DNA of 64,000 bases from Bacteroidota bacterium (lineage in GTDB: Bacteria > Bacteroidota > Bacteroidia > Bacteroidales > JAAUTT01): the NCBI GenBank assembly GCA_023429135.1, contig JAEYWD010000032.1:1-64000 (forward strand), in the 5' to 3' direction. The position numbers and the translations under genes were made by a program. The first letter of the stretch is position 1; each line of letters begins with the position of its first letter. Positions 52,807 to 61,532 of the stretch are shown one piece after another. The notes below the pieces were generated by a model, which was given only the letters and a program-made list of their open reading frames with translations, did not search any database and had not been told where the DNA came from.

Positions 52807-54411
52807 ATGTCAGAATTCTCTTCATCACCGCATCAAAGTTATTTAGAAGCAAAAACTCACAAAGGTATTTGGAACTGGCTGTTAACAACCGATCACAAGA
52901 AGATTGGGTTAATGTACCTATGGGCAATGGGTGTATTCTTTGCCGTTGGAGTAATTTTGGGATTAGCTATTAAGCTTGAGCTTATTGCTCCGGGAAAAAC
53001 CATCATGGGAGCACAAACCTACAACAGCTTTTTTACACTGCATGGCATAATCATGATTTTCCTGATTGTTGTTCCAGGTTTACCTGCCGTATTCGGTAAC
53101 TTCTTTCTGCCTATAATGATTGGAGCCAAGGATGTGGCTTTCCCCAAACTGAACCTTTTATCATGGTATTGTTATATGGTTGGAGCCATTGTAGCAATAA
53201 CCTCACAGTTTTTAGGAGGAAACTCTCCCGATACCGGATGGACATTTTACGCTCCGTATAGTTTTAAGGTGGCATCCAATGTACTACCGGCTGTTTTGGG
53301 AGCATTTATTCTGGGTTTTTCATCCATTCTTACAGGTTTGAATTTTATAGTCACCATGCATCGTATGCGTGCTCCGGGAATGAATTGGTTTAAAATGCCA
53401 TTGTTCCCCTGGTCACTTTACGGAACAGCATGGATTCAGCTCCTGGCCACACCAATTGTTGGGATTACTCTTTTGATGATTGTTGCCGAGCGTGTACTTA
53501 AAATTGGATTTTTCGACCCAGCATTAGGTGGGGATCCGATATTGTACCAGCATCTTTTCTGGATTTATTCCCATCCGGCGGTATACATTATGATACTCCC
53601 TGCCATGGGAGCTATTTCTGAAATATTACCAACGTTTGCACAAAAATCTATTTTCGGTTATAAGGCAATTGTTGTTTCTACCATGGCCATAGCCTTTGTT
53701 GGCTATTTTGTATGGGGGCACCATATGTTTGTTGCAGGTATGAGCGGGCTTTCTCTGTGGCTGTTTTCGCTGATGACATTCCTCGTTGCTATCCCGAGTG
53801 CTATTAAGGTTTTTAACTGGGTTGCTACTTTATATAAAGGATCACTGAACCTCGAAACGCCTTTCTATTGGGCCGCATCTTTTATTTTCGTTTTTATGGT
53901 TGGCGGTCTCAGCGGTCTGGTAGTTGGTTCGCTTGCTACCGATGTTCATGTACACGACACTCATTTTGTGCTGGCTCACTTCCATTACATTGTTTTTGGT
54001 GGAGTAGGCTTTGCGTTTATTGGAGCAATGCACTATTGGTTCCCGAAAATTTATGGTCGCATGTACGATCGTTTTTGGGCAAATATCGGATGGATTTTCT
54101 TTTTTGTTGGTTTTAACTTTTTATATGGCACCATGTTTTATCTTGGAATAATGGGTATGCCTCGCCGGTATTTCGATTATGTAGAAAAATTCCATAATGG
54201 CAACATAGTTTCAACAATTGGTTCATGGGTAATGGTTTTCGGATTAGTAATTATTGTTTCGAACCTGATAATTTCCAGAAGAAGAGGTGCCATTGCTCCT
54301 TCAAATCCATGGAATGGAAGGACGCTCGAGTGGCAAACATCAAGTCCGCCTCCTACCGAAAATTTTGAAGTTGAACCTGTTGTTACAAAAGGCCCTTACG
54401 ACTATAATTAA
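52807..54411 (+). CDS. ctaD: cytochrome c oxidase subunit I, A2 type
   Basis: The 534-residue protein is the heme-copper catalytic subunit with twelve membrane helices. Seen directly: low-spin heme His in LHGIIMIF, the CuB helix IYSHPAVY with His256 and the cross-linked Tyr260, the CuB pair His305-His306 in WGHHMF, and HDTHFVLAHFHY with the heme a3 and low-spin ligands. The Glu that A1-type oxidases carry in HPEVY is Ala258 here, and the YS before HP marks the A2 class, in which these residues take over proton transfer. It is followed by subunits III, IV and II. Confidence 0.96.
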   Translation: MSEFSSSPHQSYLEAKTHKGIWNWLLTTDHKKIGLMYLWAMGVFFAVGVILGLAIKLELIAPGKTIMGAQTYNSFFTLHGIIMIFLIVVPGLPAVFGNFFLPIMIGAKDVAFPKLNLLSWYCYMVGAIVAITSQFLGGNSPDTGWTFYAPYSFKVASNVLPAVLGAFILGFSSILTGLNFIVTMHRMRAPGMNWFKMPLFPWSLYGTAWIQLLATPIVGITLLMIVAERVLKIGFFDPALGGDPILYQHLFWIYSHPAVYIMILPAMGAISEILPTFAQKSIFGYKAIVVSTMAIAFVGYFVWGHHMFVAGMSGLSLWLFSLMTFLVAIPSAIKVFNWVATLYKGSLNLETPFYWAASFIFVFMVGGLSGLVVGSLATDVHVHDTHFVLAHFHYIVFGGVGFAFIGAMHYWFPKIYGRMYDRFWANIGWIFFFVGFNFLYGTMFYLGIMGMPRRYFDYVEKFHNGNIVSTIGSWVMVFGLVIIVSNLIISRRRGAIAPSNPWNGRTLEWQTSSPPPTENFEVEPVVTKGPYDYN

Positions 54412-54425
54412 ACAAACTGTTTTAT

Positions 54426-55040
54426 ATGAGCAATATTTCTGCCCATGCGGAGCATTACGACCCACAGGCATCCAAGTTCGGGATGTGGTTATTCTTATTC
54501 ACTGAAATACTTCTATTCGGAGGATTATTCATAGTTTATTCAACTTACCGGTATTTATATCCCGATGCGTTTCATCTGGCGGCACGGGAGTTAGATCTTA
54601 CTATCGGGACTATAAACACAATGGTACTTCTTTTAAGCAGTACAACGGTTTCCATGGCTATAACTTCGCTTCAGAGAGGAAACAGCAAACTTAGTTCGAG
54701 GCTAATCCTTATCACCATGGTGTTGGGTATTGTTTTCCTTGTAAATAAGTATTTTGAGTGGGGAGTTAAAATTGGTCATGGATTATATCCCGGCTCCGAA
54801 CAACTTGCCGCATTTGGTTTTGGCGATACCTTGTTTTTTGGTTTATACTTTGCAATGACCGGATTACATGCACTTCACATGATAATTGGCCTTGTAATAT
54901 GGGGTTTTGCTTATGTGTACATTATAAAAGGTAAAACCACTCAAAACAAACCTACACTTGTCGAAAACAGTGGTCTTTACTGGCATCTTATCGATGTTAT
55001 CTGGATATTCTTATTTTCATTGTTTTACCTGATTACATAA
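54426..55040 (+). CDS. ctaE: cytochrome c oxidase subunit III
   Basis: The 204-residue membrane protein is a short (five-helix) subunit III of heme-copper oxidases. It has SKFGMWLFLFTEILLFGGLF in the first helix, the conserved EW of NKYFEWGVKIGHG, and GLHALHMIIG and YWHLIDVIWIFLF in the last helices. It stabilises subunit I. It lies 14 bases after coxI and 6 bases before the subunit IV gene, within the oxidase operon. Confidence 0.93.
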   Translation: MSNISAHAEHYDPQASKFGMWLFLFTEILLFGGLFIVYSTYRYLYPDAFHLAARELDLTIGTINTMVLLLSSTTVSMAITSLQRGNSKLSSRLILITMVLGIVFLVNKYFEWGVKIGHGLYPGSEQLAAFGFGDTLFFGLYFAMTGLHALHMIIGLVIWGFAYVYIIKGKTTQNKPTLVENSGLYWHLIDVIWIFLFSLFYLIT

Positions 55041-55046
55041 CCGGTT

Positions 55047-55331
55047 ATGGAACAAGAAAAACCTCACATATTAAGTTTTAAATCCCAGATTTTGATTCTG
55101 GTAGTTTTAATTATCCTGACTTTTATGGCTATTGGTGTTACCAAATTAGATCTTGGTGCATTCAGTCTGGCTGCTATTCTGATCCTTGCCGCTGCTCAGG
55201 TTTTTATTGTAATGGCCTACCATATGCACCTTAAGTTCGAAAGTACGTTCTTTAAGGTTATGGTTGTAAGCCTTTTCGTATTGTTTATTGCGGTTTTATT
55301 TGTAACAATTTCTGATTATATATTCAGGTAA
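55047..55331 (+). CDS. cytochrome c oxidase subunit IV (COX4_pro-like)
   Basis: The 94-residue protein has three membrane helices (about 10-28, 33-52 and 70-92) with an H-rich loop (MAYHMHLKFEST) characteristic of the small prokaryotic subunit IV. It is an assembly or stability subunit of the oxidase. It starts 6 bases after the subunit III stop and ends 2 bases before the subunit II start. Confidence 0.88.
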   Translation: MEQEKPHILSFKSQILILVVLIILTFMAIGVTKLDLGAFSLAAILILAAAQVFIVMAYHMHLKFESTFFKVMVVSLFVLFIAVLFVTISDYIFR

Positions 55332-55333
55332 TT

Positions 55334-56272
55334 ATGTATTCAAACGCTTCAAATTTTGCCAAGGGTGTTGACGATGCCTTTCTGCTGATAATTGGTATCT
55401 CGGTTTTTTTCCTGATTTCCATCACTGTCGCAATGATAATGTTTATTGTGAAATATAATCGGAAAAAGAATCCTGTTGCCACCCAGATTCATGGAAGTAC
55501 CACACTTGAAATTGTGTGGACTGTAATTCCAATTTTACTCGTACTTCTCATGTTTTATTATGGTTGGAAAGGTTTTCATCCTATGAAGGCGAAGGCACCC
55601 GAAAACTCATTAACCATTAAAACCACAGCCCGCATGTGGAGCTGGTCGTTTCAATATCCCGACGGAAGAGTTACCGATTCGCTCTATATACCTGTTGGTA
55701 AGCCGGTACGTCTGGAGCTTATCTCACCTGATGTGATTCATAGCTTATACATCCCCTCTTTCAGGGTAAAACAGGACATTGTTCCCGGTAAGCCGGACAT
55801 TATGTGGTTTATTCCTCAGAAGTTGGGCAGGTATGATATCTTTTGTACTGAGTATTGCGGGCTACAGCATTCATTTATGATATCGGCGGTTAATGTGATG
55901 AGCGACTCGGCTTACAATAGCTGGTATAAAGATACAACCCAGGTGGCAGAAACTGCCAAAACAGGTGAATTGCCAGGAGCAAAAGGATTGTCGGTTTTGA
56001 AAAAGAATGGATGTCTCGCGTGTCATTCCCTTGATGGGTCAAAGCTTGTAGGACCAACCTATAAAGGCCTTTATGGCAAAACTGAAACCGTTACAGCTAA
56101 TGGTCAGGATAAGCAAATTAAAGCCGATGACGCTTATATTACCCGTTCTATTTATGAACCTAACGCTGAAGTAGTAAAAGGATATGTTCCCGGAATGATG
56201 TTGTCGTACAAAAACTCCATAACCGAAGAGGAAATAAATCAAATTATAGAATATTTCAAAACCTTGAAGTAA
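55334..56272 (+). CDS. ctaC: cytochrome c oxidase subunit II with fused cytochrome c (caa3 type)
   Basis: The 312-residue protein has two N-terminal membrane helices (about 14-37 and 58-77). A cupredoxin domain carries the CuA ligands C171-TEY-C175 and His179 with Met182 (CGLQHSFM), and a C-terminal cytochrome c domain has the heme motif CLACH (227-231) and a Met ligand in PGMML. The fusion marks a caa3 oxidase that accepts electrons directly. The gene is last in the operon, after I, III and IV, instead of first as in most cta operons. No signal peptide cleavage site is obvious. A strong terminator follows. Confidence 0.95.
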   Translation: MYSNASNFAKGVDDAFLLIIGISVFFLISITVAMIMFIVKYNRKKNPVATQIHGSTTLEIVWTVIPILLVLLMFYYGWKGFHPMKAKAPENSLTIKTTARMWSWSFQYPDGRVTDSLYIPVGKPVRLELISPDVIHSLYIPSFRVKQDIVPGKPDIMWFIPQKLGRYDIFCTEYCGLQHSFMISAVNVMSDSAYNSWYKDTTQVAETAKTGELPGAKGLSVLKKNGCLACHSLDGSKLVGPTYKGLYGKTETVTANGQDKQIKADDAYITRSIYEPNAEVVKGYVPGMMLSYKNSITEEEINQIIEYFKTLK

Positions 56273-56292
56273 AGGGAAGAATTTATTTTGAT

Positions 56293-56332
56293 AAAGAGGC
56301 TGTGTTGAATTCTGAGATACAGCCTCTTTTTT
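56293..56332 (+). terminator. terminator of the cytochrome c oxidase operon
   Basis: AAAGAGGCTGT (56293-56303) pairs perfectly over 11 bp with ACAGCCTCTTT (56319-56329), which runs into T to 56332. The loop is 15 nt. Confidence 0.93.
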
Positions 56333-56921
56333 ATGGTACCTCTATAAAAAAGGAAAGTGTCATCATCCCGACGACACTCCTAACACAGAAACTAACTACT
56401 AACTATCTACAAACTACTACTTGTTTAATTATATCAATTACCTTGCCATAAAAATCTTTATTAACTATTTTTAAGAGTTATAAAGGTATTCTATTTTAAA
56501 GGGGGGTGTATATGATTTTGGGTGATATATATTTTTGCAAGTGGTGATTTTGGAAACCTGGAAAGGTGATTTAGATAACCTTTGGCCGGTAATTTACTTT
56601 TTGATTTTTTTGGATATATGATTAGCAGGGGAGTTTAGGTTTTACTTATCGAAGGCATCTTTTGGTTTGGCATCAATTTATCTTTTGACAGTAGTCCGGC
56701 TAATCTAATTGATAATAAAAACACCACTTGTGTAATTGTTATTGCTGACAAACTTACCCTGGTGTAGAACAAATTGCCTGCTAACGAAATTTGTAACAGC
56801 AAAAGAGATTTGTCCTTGTTACATTGCATTCTTGCTTAAGATTTGAAGAAAAGTTCAGAAGATTGTGTATCTCTGTATAATTTTTGTGGCAAAAAAAGTC
56901 TTTGGGAAATTCTATTGAATA
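56333..56921. other. long intergenic region with no convincing gene
   Basis: These 589 bases between the oxidase operon and the MFS gene hold a small inverted repeat AGTGTC (56356-56361) / GACACT (56373-56378) without a T-run. A minus-strand frame at 56635-56829 (64 codons) has no recognisable motif or start context. No tRNA or exact promoter box was found; a near-match TATAATTTTTG (about 56876-56886) may serve the MFS gene. Confidence 0.5.
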
Positions 56922-58157
56922 ATGTTATCCGATAAATCAGGCAGACTGAAAAACTTATTTGTTTCTTTCCGGTCGAGAAATTACAGGTATTATTTTGCAG
57001 GTCAAAGCTTTTCTTTGGTTGGTTCGTGGATGCAAAGTGTTGCCATGAGCTGGCTGGTATACCGGCTAACTGGTTCGGTATTTCTTCTTGGTTTGGTAGG
57101 GTTTGCGAACCAGATCCCCAGCTTCTTTCTCTCTCCCCTGGCAGGTGTAATTACCGATAAATACAACCGCCGTAATATTATGATCTGGACTCAGGTTATG
57201 TTTATGCTACAGGCTTTATTGTTCGCCGTTTTAACATTAACAGAGCTTATTCAGGTGTGGCATATCATTGCTCTGAGCTTGCTATTCGGATTCATTACAG
57301 TTTTTGATACACCTGCCCGGCAATCTCTTGTAGTTGATCTTGCTGAAAGTCGCGAAAATATGGGCAATGTAATCGCGCTTAACTCAGCTTTGTTTAACGG
57401 TGCGCGTCTGGTGGGGCCTGGAATTGCCGGAATGATAATAGCTTATACCGGTGAGGGAATATGCTTCCTCATCAATGCTGCCAGCTTTCTGGTTATTATA
57501 TTTGCCCTCACTCAGGTTGTTGTAAAGCACGAGAATAAAGTGAGTTCCGGCTCAAATATGTGGGCCGATCTGAAGGAAGGATTCCATTATACGTTTGGTA
57601 GTGGTCCTGTGAAGCTTCTAATTTTGGAAATTTCTGTTTTTAGTTTGATGGGGCTTCCTATTTTTATTCTTTTACCGGCTTATGCACGCGAAGTTCTTGC
57701 CGGTGATAGCCGTACACTGGGTTTTCTGATGTCGGCAGCCGGTGTGGGCGCTTTGCTTGCAGCTTTATTTCTTGCTTCGCGCTCAGGTGTTAAAGGATTA
57801 TCCGGAATTATTTCAGTAAATCTTTTCTTTTTTGCTTTTGGAATTTTAGGAATGGGTTTGGGAAGCAGCCATTGGAATGCTTACATTATGATGTTCTTTT
57901 GTGGCATGGGAATGGTAGCTTCACTGGCAGGAATGAATACTTTAATTCAATACCTTATTAGTGATGAAATGCGGGGCAGGGTGATGAGCTTTTATGCCAT
58001 TGCACTTATGGGGATGACTCCGGTAGGTAGCTTTTTATCGGGTACCTCAGCAAGTACTATTGGTTTAAAGTATACTTTGCTAATCGGGGGAGCTGTTTGT
58101 CTTGTAACAGGTATTTATTTTATGTACCGACGTAATTACCTCGATCGCTGGCTTTGA
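56922..58157 (+). CDS. MFS transporter, EntS/MFS_3-like exporter
   Basis: The 411-residue protein has twelve membrane segments and the features of the MFS_3 group that includes the enterobactin exporter EntS: NYRYYFAGQSFSLVGSWMQSVAMSW in helix 1, the loop 2-3 motif GVITDKYNRRNIM, and FDTPARQSLVVDL in helix 5. The substrate is unknown; members export siderophores, drugs or other small molecules. It stands alone, and its last 22 bases overlap the end of the convergent lipoprotein gene. Confidence 0.88.
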   Translation: MLSDKSGRLKNLFVSFRSRNYRYYFAGQSFSLVGSWMQSVAMSWLVYRLTGSVFLLGLVGFANQIPSFFLSPLAGVITDKYNRRNIMIWTQVMFMLQALLFAVLTLTELIQVWHIIALSLLFGFITVFDTPARQSLVVDLAESRENMGNVIALNSALFNGARLVGPGIAGMIIAYTGEGICFLINAASFLVIIFALTQVVVKHENKVSSGSNMWADLKEGFHYTFGSGPVKLLILEISVFSLMGLPIFILLPAYAREVLAGDSRTLGFLMSAAGVGALLAALFLASRSGVKGLSGIISVNLFFFAFGILGMGLGSSHWNAYIMMFFCGMGMVASLAGMNTLIQYLISDEMRGRVMSFYAIALMGMTPVGSFLSGTSASTIGLKYTLLIGGAVCLVTGIYFMYRRNYLDRWL

Positions 58158-58504
58158 TCCTTAAATTGATAAGTGAGGTTGACTTCCCCATTCTCACTGT
58201 ATTTAGTGAATTCTCCTGCGAGTTCGCCATCATAATAATTCCCTGAATATTCTACTTTGCCGTTCCGGAAATAACTTTTAAAATCACCATTAAGTATTCC
58301 TTTTTCAAAGGTGAAGGTATAGTGAACATTTTTTGTATTCTTATAATAAACAATACACTTGCCTGTATAGGGCGTGCTTTTACCTTCCAGATAAAAAACT
58401 TCATCAGGGAGGGTTTCATCCGTAAGAGTTACTTCTTTAGTACAACTAAATATAATAATTGGAAGAAGAAGTAATAAAAATTTAAAAAATGTTCTTGTTT
58501 GCAC
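58136..58504 (-). CDS. small lipoprotein with MORN-type repeats
   Basis: The 122-residue protein has a lipobox (IIIFSCTKE, Cys21). Tandem MORN_2/YwqK-like repeats are visible as GILNGDFKSYFRNGKVEYSG and GELAGEFTKYSENGEV. Such repeats form short beta hairpins; in Bacteroidota lipoproteins their role is unknown. It overlaps the MFS exporter gene by 22 bases in a tail-to-tail arrangement, so the two mRNAs are complementary at their 3' ends. Confidence 0.75.
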   Translation of the reverse strand: MQTRTFFKFLLLLLPIIIFSCTKEVTLTDETLPDEVFYLEGKSTPYTGKCIVYYKNTKNVHYTFTFEKGILNGDFKSYFRNGKVEYSGNYYDGELAGEFTKYSENGEVNLTYQFKDQSQRSR

Positions 58505-58792
58505 AAAATTGATTTTTAAAGTTCGGATGCTGCCAGCATGTTACTGATCCTGTTCAAGTTTTCATCAATTGAAAACATGCCCGATTCATCTTTAGTTTAA
58601 TCAACCTTGTTTACGTTAATAAATTAAAAAGTTCTGAATTGTTGATGAACTTCGCGAATTTGTTGAGTAATCTACAAGTTAATGACATTTATCATAGTTT
58701 GTGGGAATTTAACAAAATAGCCGGAATGTTGTTGATACTAAACCTAACCTTCAGAATTCGTTAGGAGAGTTATTAATATTTATTTAAGCTTT

Positions 58793-59827
58793 ATGAAAAC
58801 TATATTCTCAGTTTATCTGCTTTTTTGTATTCCTCTTGTTTTTGCTCAGGAAACCCATCTTAAAAATCTTAAACAACTTACTTATGGGGGCGATAATGCC
58901 GAAGCTTATTTTAGTTTCGACGGACACAATCTGGCTTTTCAAAGTAATAACAAAGCCTGGGGGCTCGAATGCGACCAGATATTTAACATGAACATTGAAA
59001 AAGCAGCTCGAGACACAACTTACAGGCCCACACAAATAAGTACAGGAACCGGACGCACCACCTGTGCCTATTTTTTGCCCGGCGACAAGCAAATTTTATT
59101 TGCATCCACTCATTTAGGAGGGAAAGAGTGTCCTCCTCCTCCTGAAACCCAGGGCAAATATCTCTGGGCAGTTTATGATACGTATGATATTTTTGTATCG
59201 GATCTGAAGGGTAAAATAGAGAAACAACTTACCAATACTCCAGGTTATGATGCTGAAGCTACCGTTTCGCCCAAGGGCGATTTAATTGTGTTCACCAGCG
59301 ACCGCAGCGGCGATCTTGAGTTGTGGACGATGAACATCGATGGTTCAAACCAGAAGCAAATTACCCATGGTTTGGGGTACGATGGTGGCGCTTTCTTCTC
59401 ACCCGATGGTAAACAACTTGTATTTCGCTCTTCGCGCCCTAAAACTGAAGAAGAAATTAAAGAATACAAAGAGCTGCTGGCAAAAGGACTGGTGGCCCCA
59501 ACCAATATGGAAATTTATGTTTGCGATATCGATGGCAAAAACCTGAAGCAGGTTACCCAGCTTGGGAAAGCTAACTGGGCGCCTTTTTTTCATCCTTCGG
59601 GAAAGAAAATTATTTTTTCGAGTAATCACCACTCTCAGCGGGGGTACGATTTTCAACTTTATATGATTAATGTAGATGGAACCGGGCTGAAACAAATCAC
59701 TACCGAAAGTATATTCAATGCATTTCCAATGTTCTCGCCTGATGGGAAAAAGCTGGTCTTTTCGTCGAACCGTAACAATCACGGCACACGCGATACTAAT
59801 TTATTTATAGCCGACTGGGTAGAATAA
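58793..59827 (+). CDS. secreted TolB-like (PD40) beta-propeller protein
   Basis: The 344-residue protein has a signal peptide (about 1-18, ending VFAQ) and about six WD40-like PD40 blades. These show the repeated words FSFDGHNLAF, SPKGDLIVFTS, SPDGKQLVFRS, HPSGKKIIFSS and SPDGKKLVFSS, each followed by a line on a named quantity and KQITxG. This is the propeller of TolB and of dipeptidyl-peptidase N-terminal domains, but no protease domain follows. A binding or scaffold function in the periplasm is likely. It ends at the convergent junction that holds copy C of the dyad repeat. Confidence 0.85.
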   Translation: MKTIFSVYLLFCIPLVFAQETHLKNLKQLTYGGDNAEAYFSFDGHNLAFQSNNKAWGLECDQIFNMNIEKAARDTTYRPTQISTGTGRTTCAYFLPGDKQILFASTHLGGKECPPPPETQGKYLWAVYDTYDIFVSDLKGKIEKQLTNTPGYDAEATVSPKGDLIVFTSDRSGDLELWTMNIDGSNQKQITHGLGYDGGAFFSPDGKQLVFRSSRPKTEEEIKEYKELLAKGLVAPTNMEIYVCDIDGKNLKQVTQLGKANWAPFFHPSGKKIIFSSNHHSQRGYDFQLYMINVDGTGLKQITTESIFNAFPMFSPDGKKLVFSSNRNNHGTRDTNLFIADWVE

Positions 59828-59835
59828 ATATTTAG

Positions 59836-59905
59836 TCCACAGACCACAGTTGACAGACCGCACCTAAAAACGGCTGTTTGCCGTGGTTTGTGGTCGGTCG
59901 CCGTG
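59836..59905. repeat. convergent-junction dyad repeat, copy C
   Basis: It occupies the whole gap between the propeller gene and the GH26 gene, which converge. The left arm has CCACAGACCACAG and GACAGACC (59852-59859, identical to copy A). The right arm has CCGTGGTTTGTGGTCGG, whose TGTGGTC is shared with copy A. AAATATTT words flank it on both sides. The arms pair imperfectly. It is the third of three such elements in the window. Confidence 0.55.
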
Positions 59906-59911
59906 GCCCCA

Positions 59912-61012
59912 TCATTTATAAATATTTTTTACAGCTATTTCTTTCTGAAATAAGGTTTTAGGATCGTTATAAAATTTTATAAAATCATCAGAGCTTGGGT
60001 GGCCTTTATAAGGCCCAAAAGCTTCCTGTGGCTTATCCCAAGGGTTTCGCCAAACCAAAACATATGAGAGATTAAACGGGCGTAATGATTCTAGCAGGAC
60101 TTTCGTCCACCATTCGGTATTTTTGGCAATTGGACCGCCAGCTTCGCTAACAGCAGCTATTTTTGATCTTTCTTTTCCCAGTTTTGAAACAACAGCAGCA
60201 CAGTTTTTTAATGTTGCTCCATAATCAGGTCCACGGTCGTAAAGATCGAAGGCAAGCATGTCGATGATGTCGTCGCCGGGATATCTTTCAAGATATTCAG
60301 CTTCAGTATTAAACCGGTCGGTGGAATAAGCATAAAGCAGGTGGTGAATATTTTTGGTATCGCGAAGATAAATTACAGTAAAACGCCATAATGCCTTGTA
60401 ATCTTCGACTGTGCATAGATTCTTACCCCACCAGAACCAACTCCCGGTGTGTTCATGAAAAGGGCGGAAAATAACCGGGATAAAAGAGCCATCTTCAGCT
60501 TTAAGGCTCAACATAAATTCTGAAAGCCGGTCGAGGTATTGCAGGTAAACCTTATGTTTTTCTCCGCCAGGGAGGATTGACGCTACAACCTTTTTAGAGC
60601 TGACGTCCCAAGCTGTGCCACCGGTTAGCGGATTACGCAGATGCCAGCTTATGGTGTTAATCCCCCCTCTTTTATAAACCGTTTTTATACCTTCCTGTAT
60701 TTTACTGAAGTAAACAGAATCGAGACTATAATCAACTCCAAGTTCCAAATGACCTAATTCCCAACCATAAACCGCCGGATAATCGCCGCAGACATCCTTT
60801 ACATCTGAGCGTCCTTCTTCATACATCCATCCTTTTCCGTAAGGAATATCGTCCTGGTGACCAAACATTAATCCTTTGCTCTGGAGCCTAAACATATTCC
60901 TGTACAAGCTTACTGTTTCCTTTGTTGCTCTGGAATCTGACGGCACAGCTTTCTCAGCCCACACCGCAGTGCTTGTAAAAGCAAGGAACAGGAGGACTAT
61001 TAAATTCTTCAT
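59912..61012 (-). CDS. glycoside hydrolase family 26 (beta-mannanase-like)
   Basis: The 366-residue protein has a signal peptide (about 1-19) and a GH26 TIM barrel with the family's two catalytic Glu: acid/base Glu187 in FRPFHEHTGSWFWWG and nucleophile Glu290 in AAVSEAGGP. Family members cleave beta-mannan, and some act as beta-1,3-xylanase or lichenase. No lipobox is present, so it is probably periplasmic or secreted. It is not in a polysaccharide locus: it lies 17 bases after folA and seems to be the last gene of thyA-folA-GH26, which is an odd neighbourhood. It converges on the propeller gene. Confidence 0.9.
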   Translation of the reverse strand: MKNLIVLLFLAFTSTAVWAEKAVPSDSRATKETVSLYRNMFRLQSKGLMFGHQDDIPYGKGWMYEEGRSDVKDVCGDYPAVYGWELGHLELGVDYSLDSVYFSKIQEGIKTVYKRGGINTISWHLRNPLTGGTAWDVSSKKVVASILPGGEKHKVYLQYLDRLSEFMLSLKAEDGSFIPVIFRPFHEHTGSWFWWGKNLCTVEDYKALWRFTVIYLRDTKNIHHLLYAYSTDRFNTEAEYLERYPGDDIIDMLAFDLYDRGPDYGATLKNCAAVVSKLGKERSKIAAVSEAGGPIAKNTEWWTKVLLESLRPFNLSYVLVWRNPWDKPQEAFGPYKGHPSSDDFIKFYNDPKTLFQKEIAVKNIYK

Positions 61013-61029
61013 GGTAAGAAGTTGTTTGG

Positions 61030-61518
61030 TTATTTTAATTCAAATATCTGAAATTCAAATTCCATGGGATGTTTCTCATCTATGGGATGTCTTTCTGAAA
61101 AAGTAAGCCTCCATCTGGCAGGATCAATTTCAGGGAAAAAGGTATCTCCTTCAAATTCCTTAAAAACTTTTGTTATGAATAATTTCTGGACATAAGGCAT
61201 AAACTGTTCGTAGATTGTACCTCCGCCAATAACAAAATTTTCTTTTTCGGGATCCATTTTTTCAATCGCATCGTCAATAGAGGAAGCCATGATACAGCCC
61301 TCAATTTGTTGATTGCTGCGGGTAATTACAATATTCCGGCGCTTTGGGAGGGGCTTTAACGAGAGTGAGTCGTAAGTTTTTTTCCCCATAATTACGTCGC
61401 ACCCAACGGTATGTTTTTTAAACCATTTCATATCATCGGGTAAGTGCCACAGTAACTGACCATCTTTTCCAATGGCATTATTTTCGGCTACAGCAACAAT
61501 AAAGGAAACTCTTTTCAT
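61030..61518 (-). CDS. folA: dihydrofolate reductase
   Basis: FolA reduces dihydrofolate to tetrahydrofolate with NADPH. The 162-residue protein begins RVSFIVAVAENNAIGKDGQL and has the conserved WHLPDDMKWFKK active-site region (with Asp), the VIMGKKTYDSL NADPH motif, and the C-terminal FVIGGGTIYEQFM and EGDTFFPEID. It follows thyA after 14 bases; coupling is logical because thymidylate synthase produces dihydrofolate. Confidence 0.97.
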   Translation of the reverse strand: MKRVSFIVAVAENNAIGKDGQLLWHLPDDMKWFKKHTVGCDVIMGKKTYDSLSLKPLPKRRNIVITRSNQQIEGCIMASSIDDAIEKMDPEKENFVIGGGTIYEQFMPYVQKLFITKVFKEFEGDTFFPEIDPARWRLTFSERHPIDEKHPMEFEFQIFELK

Positions 61519-61532
61519 CCGTGGGGTTATTA

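Noticed and set aside
56635..56829. 64-codon minus-strand ORF in the gap before the MFS exporter gene
   Set aside because: No promoter box, no recognised motif, and a composition like the surrounding AT-rich DNA. Listed only as part of the intergenic description.
58520..58580. TPP-riboswitch-like words on the minus strand upstream of the MORN lipoprotein gene
   Set aside because: The words resemble the 3' half of a TPP riboswitch only loosely. The conserved CTGAGA and ACCTGATCT cores are absent and the downstream gene has no thiamine link.
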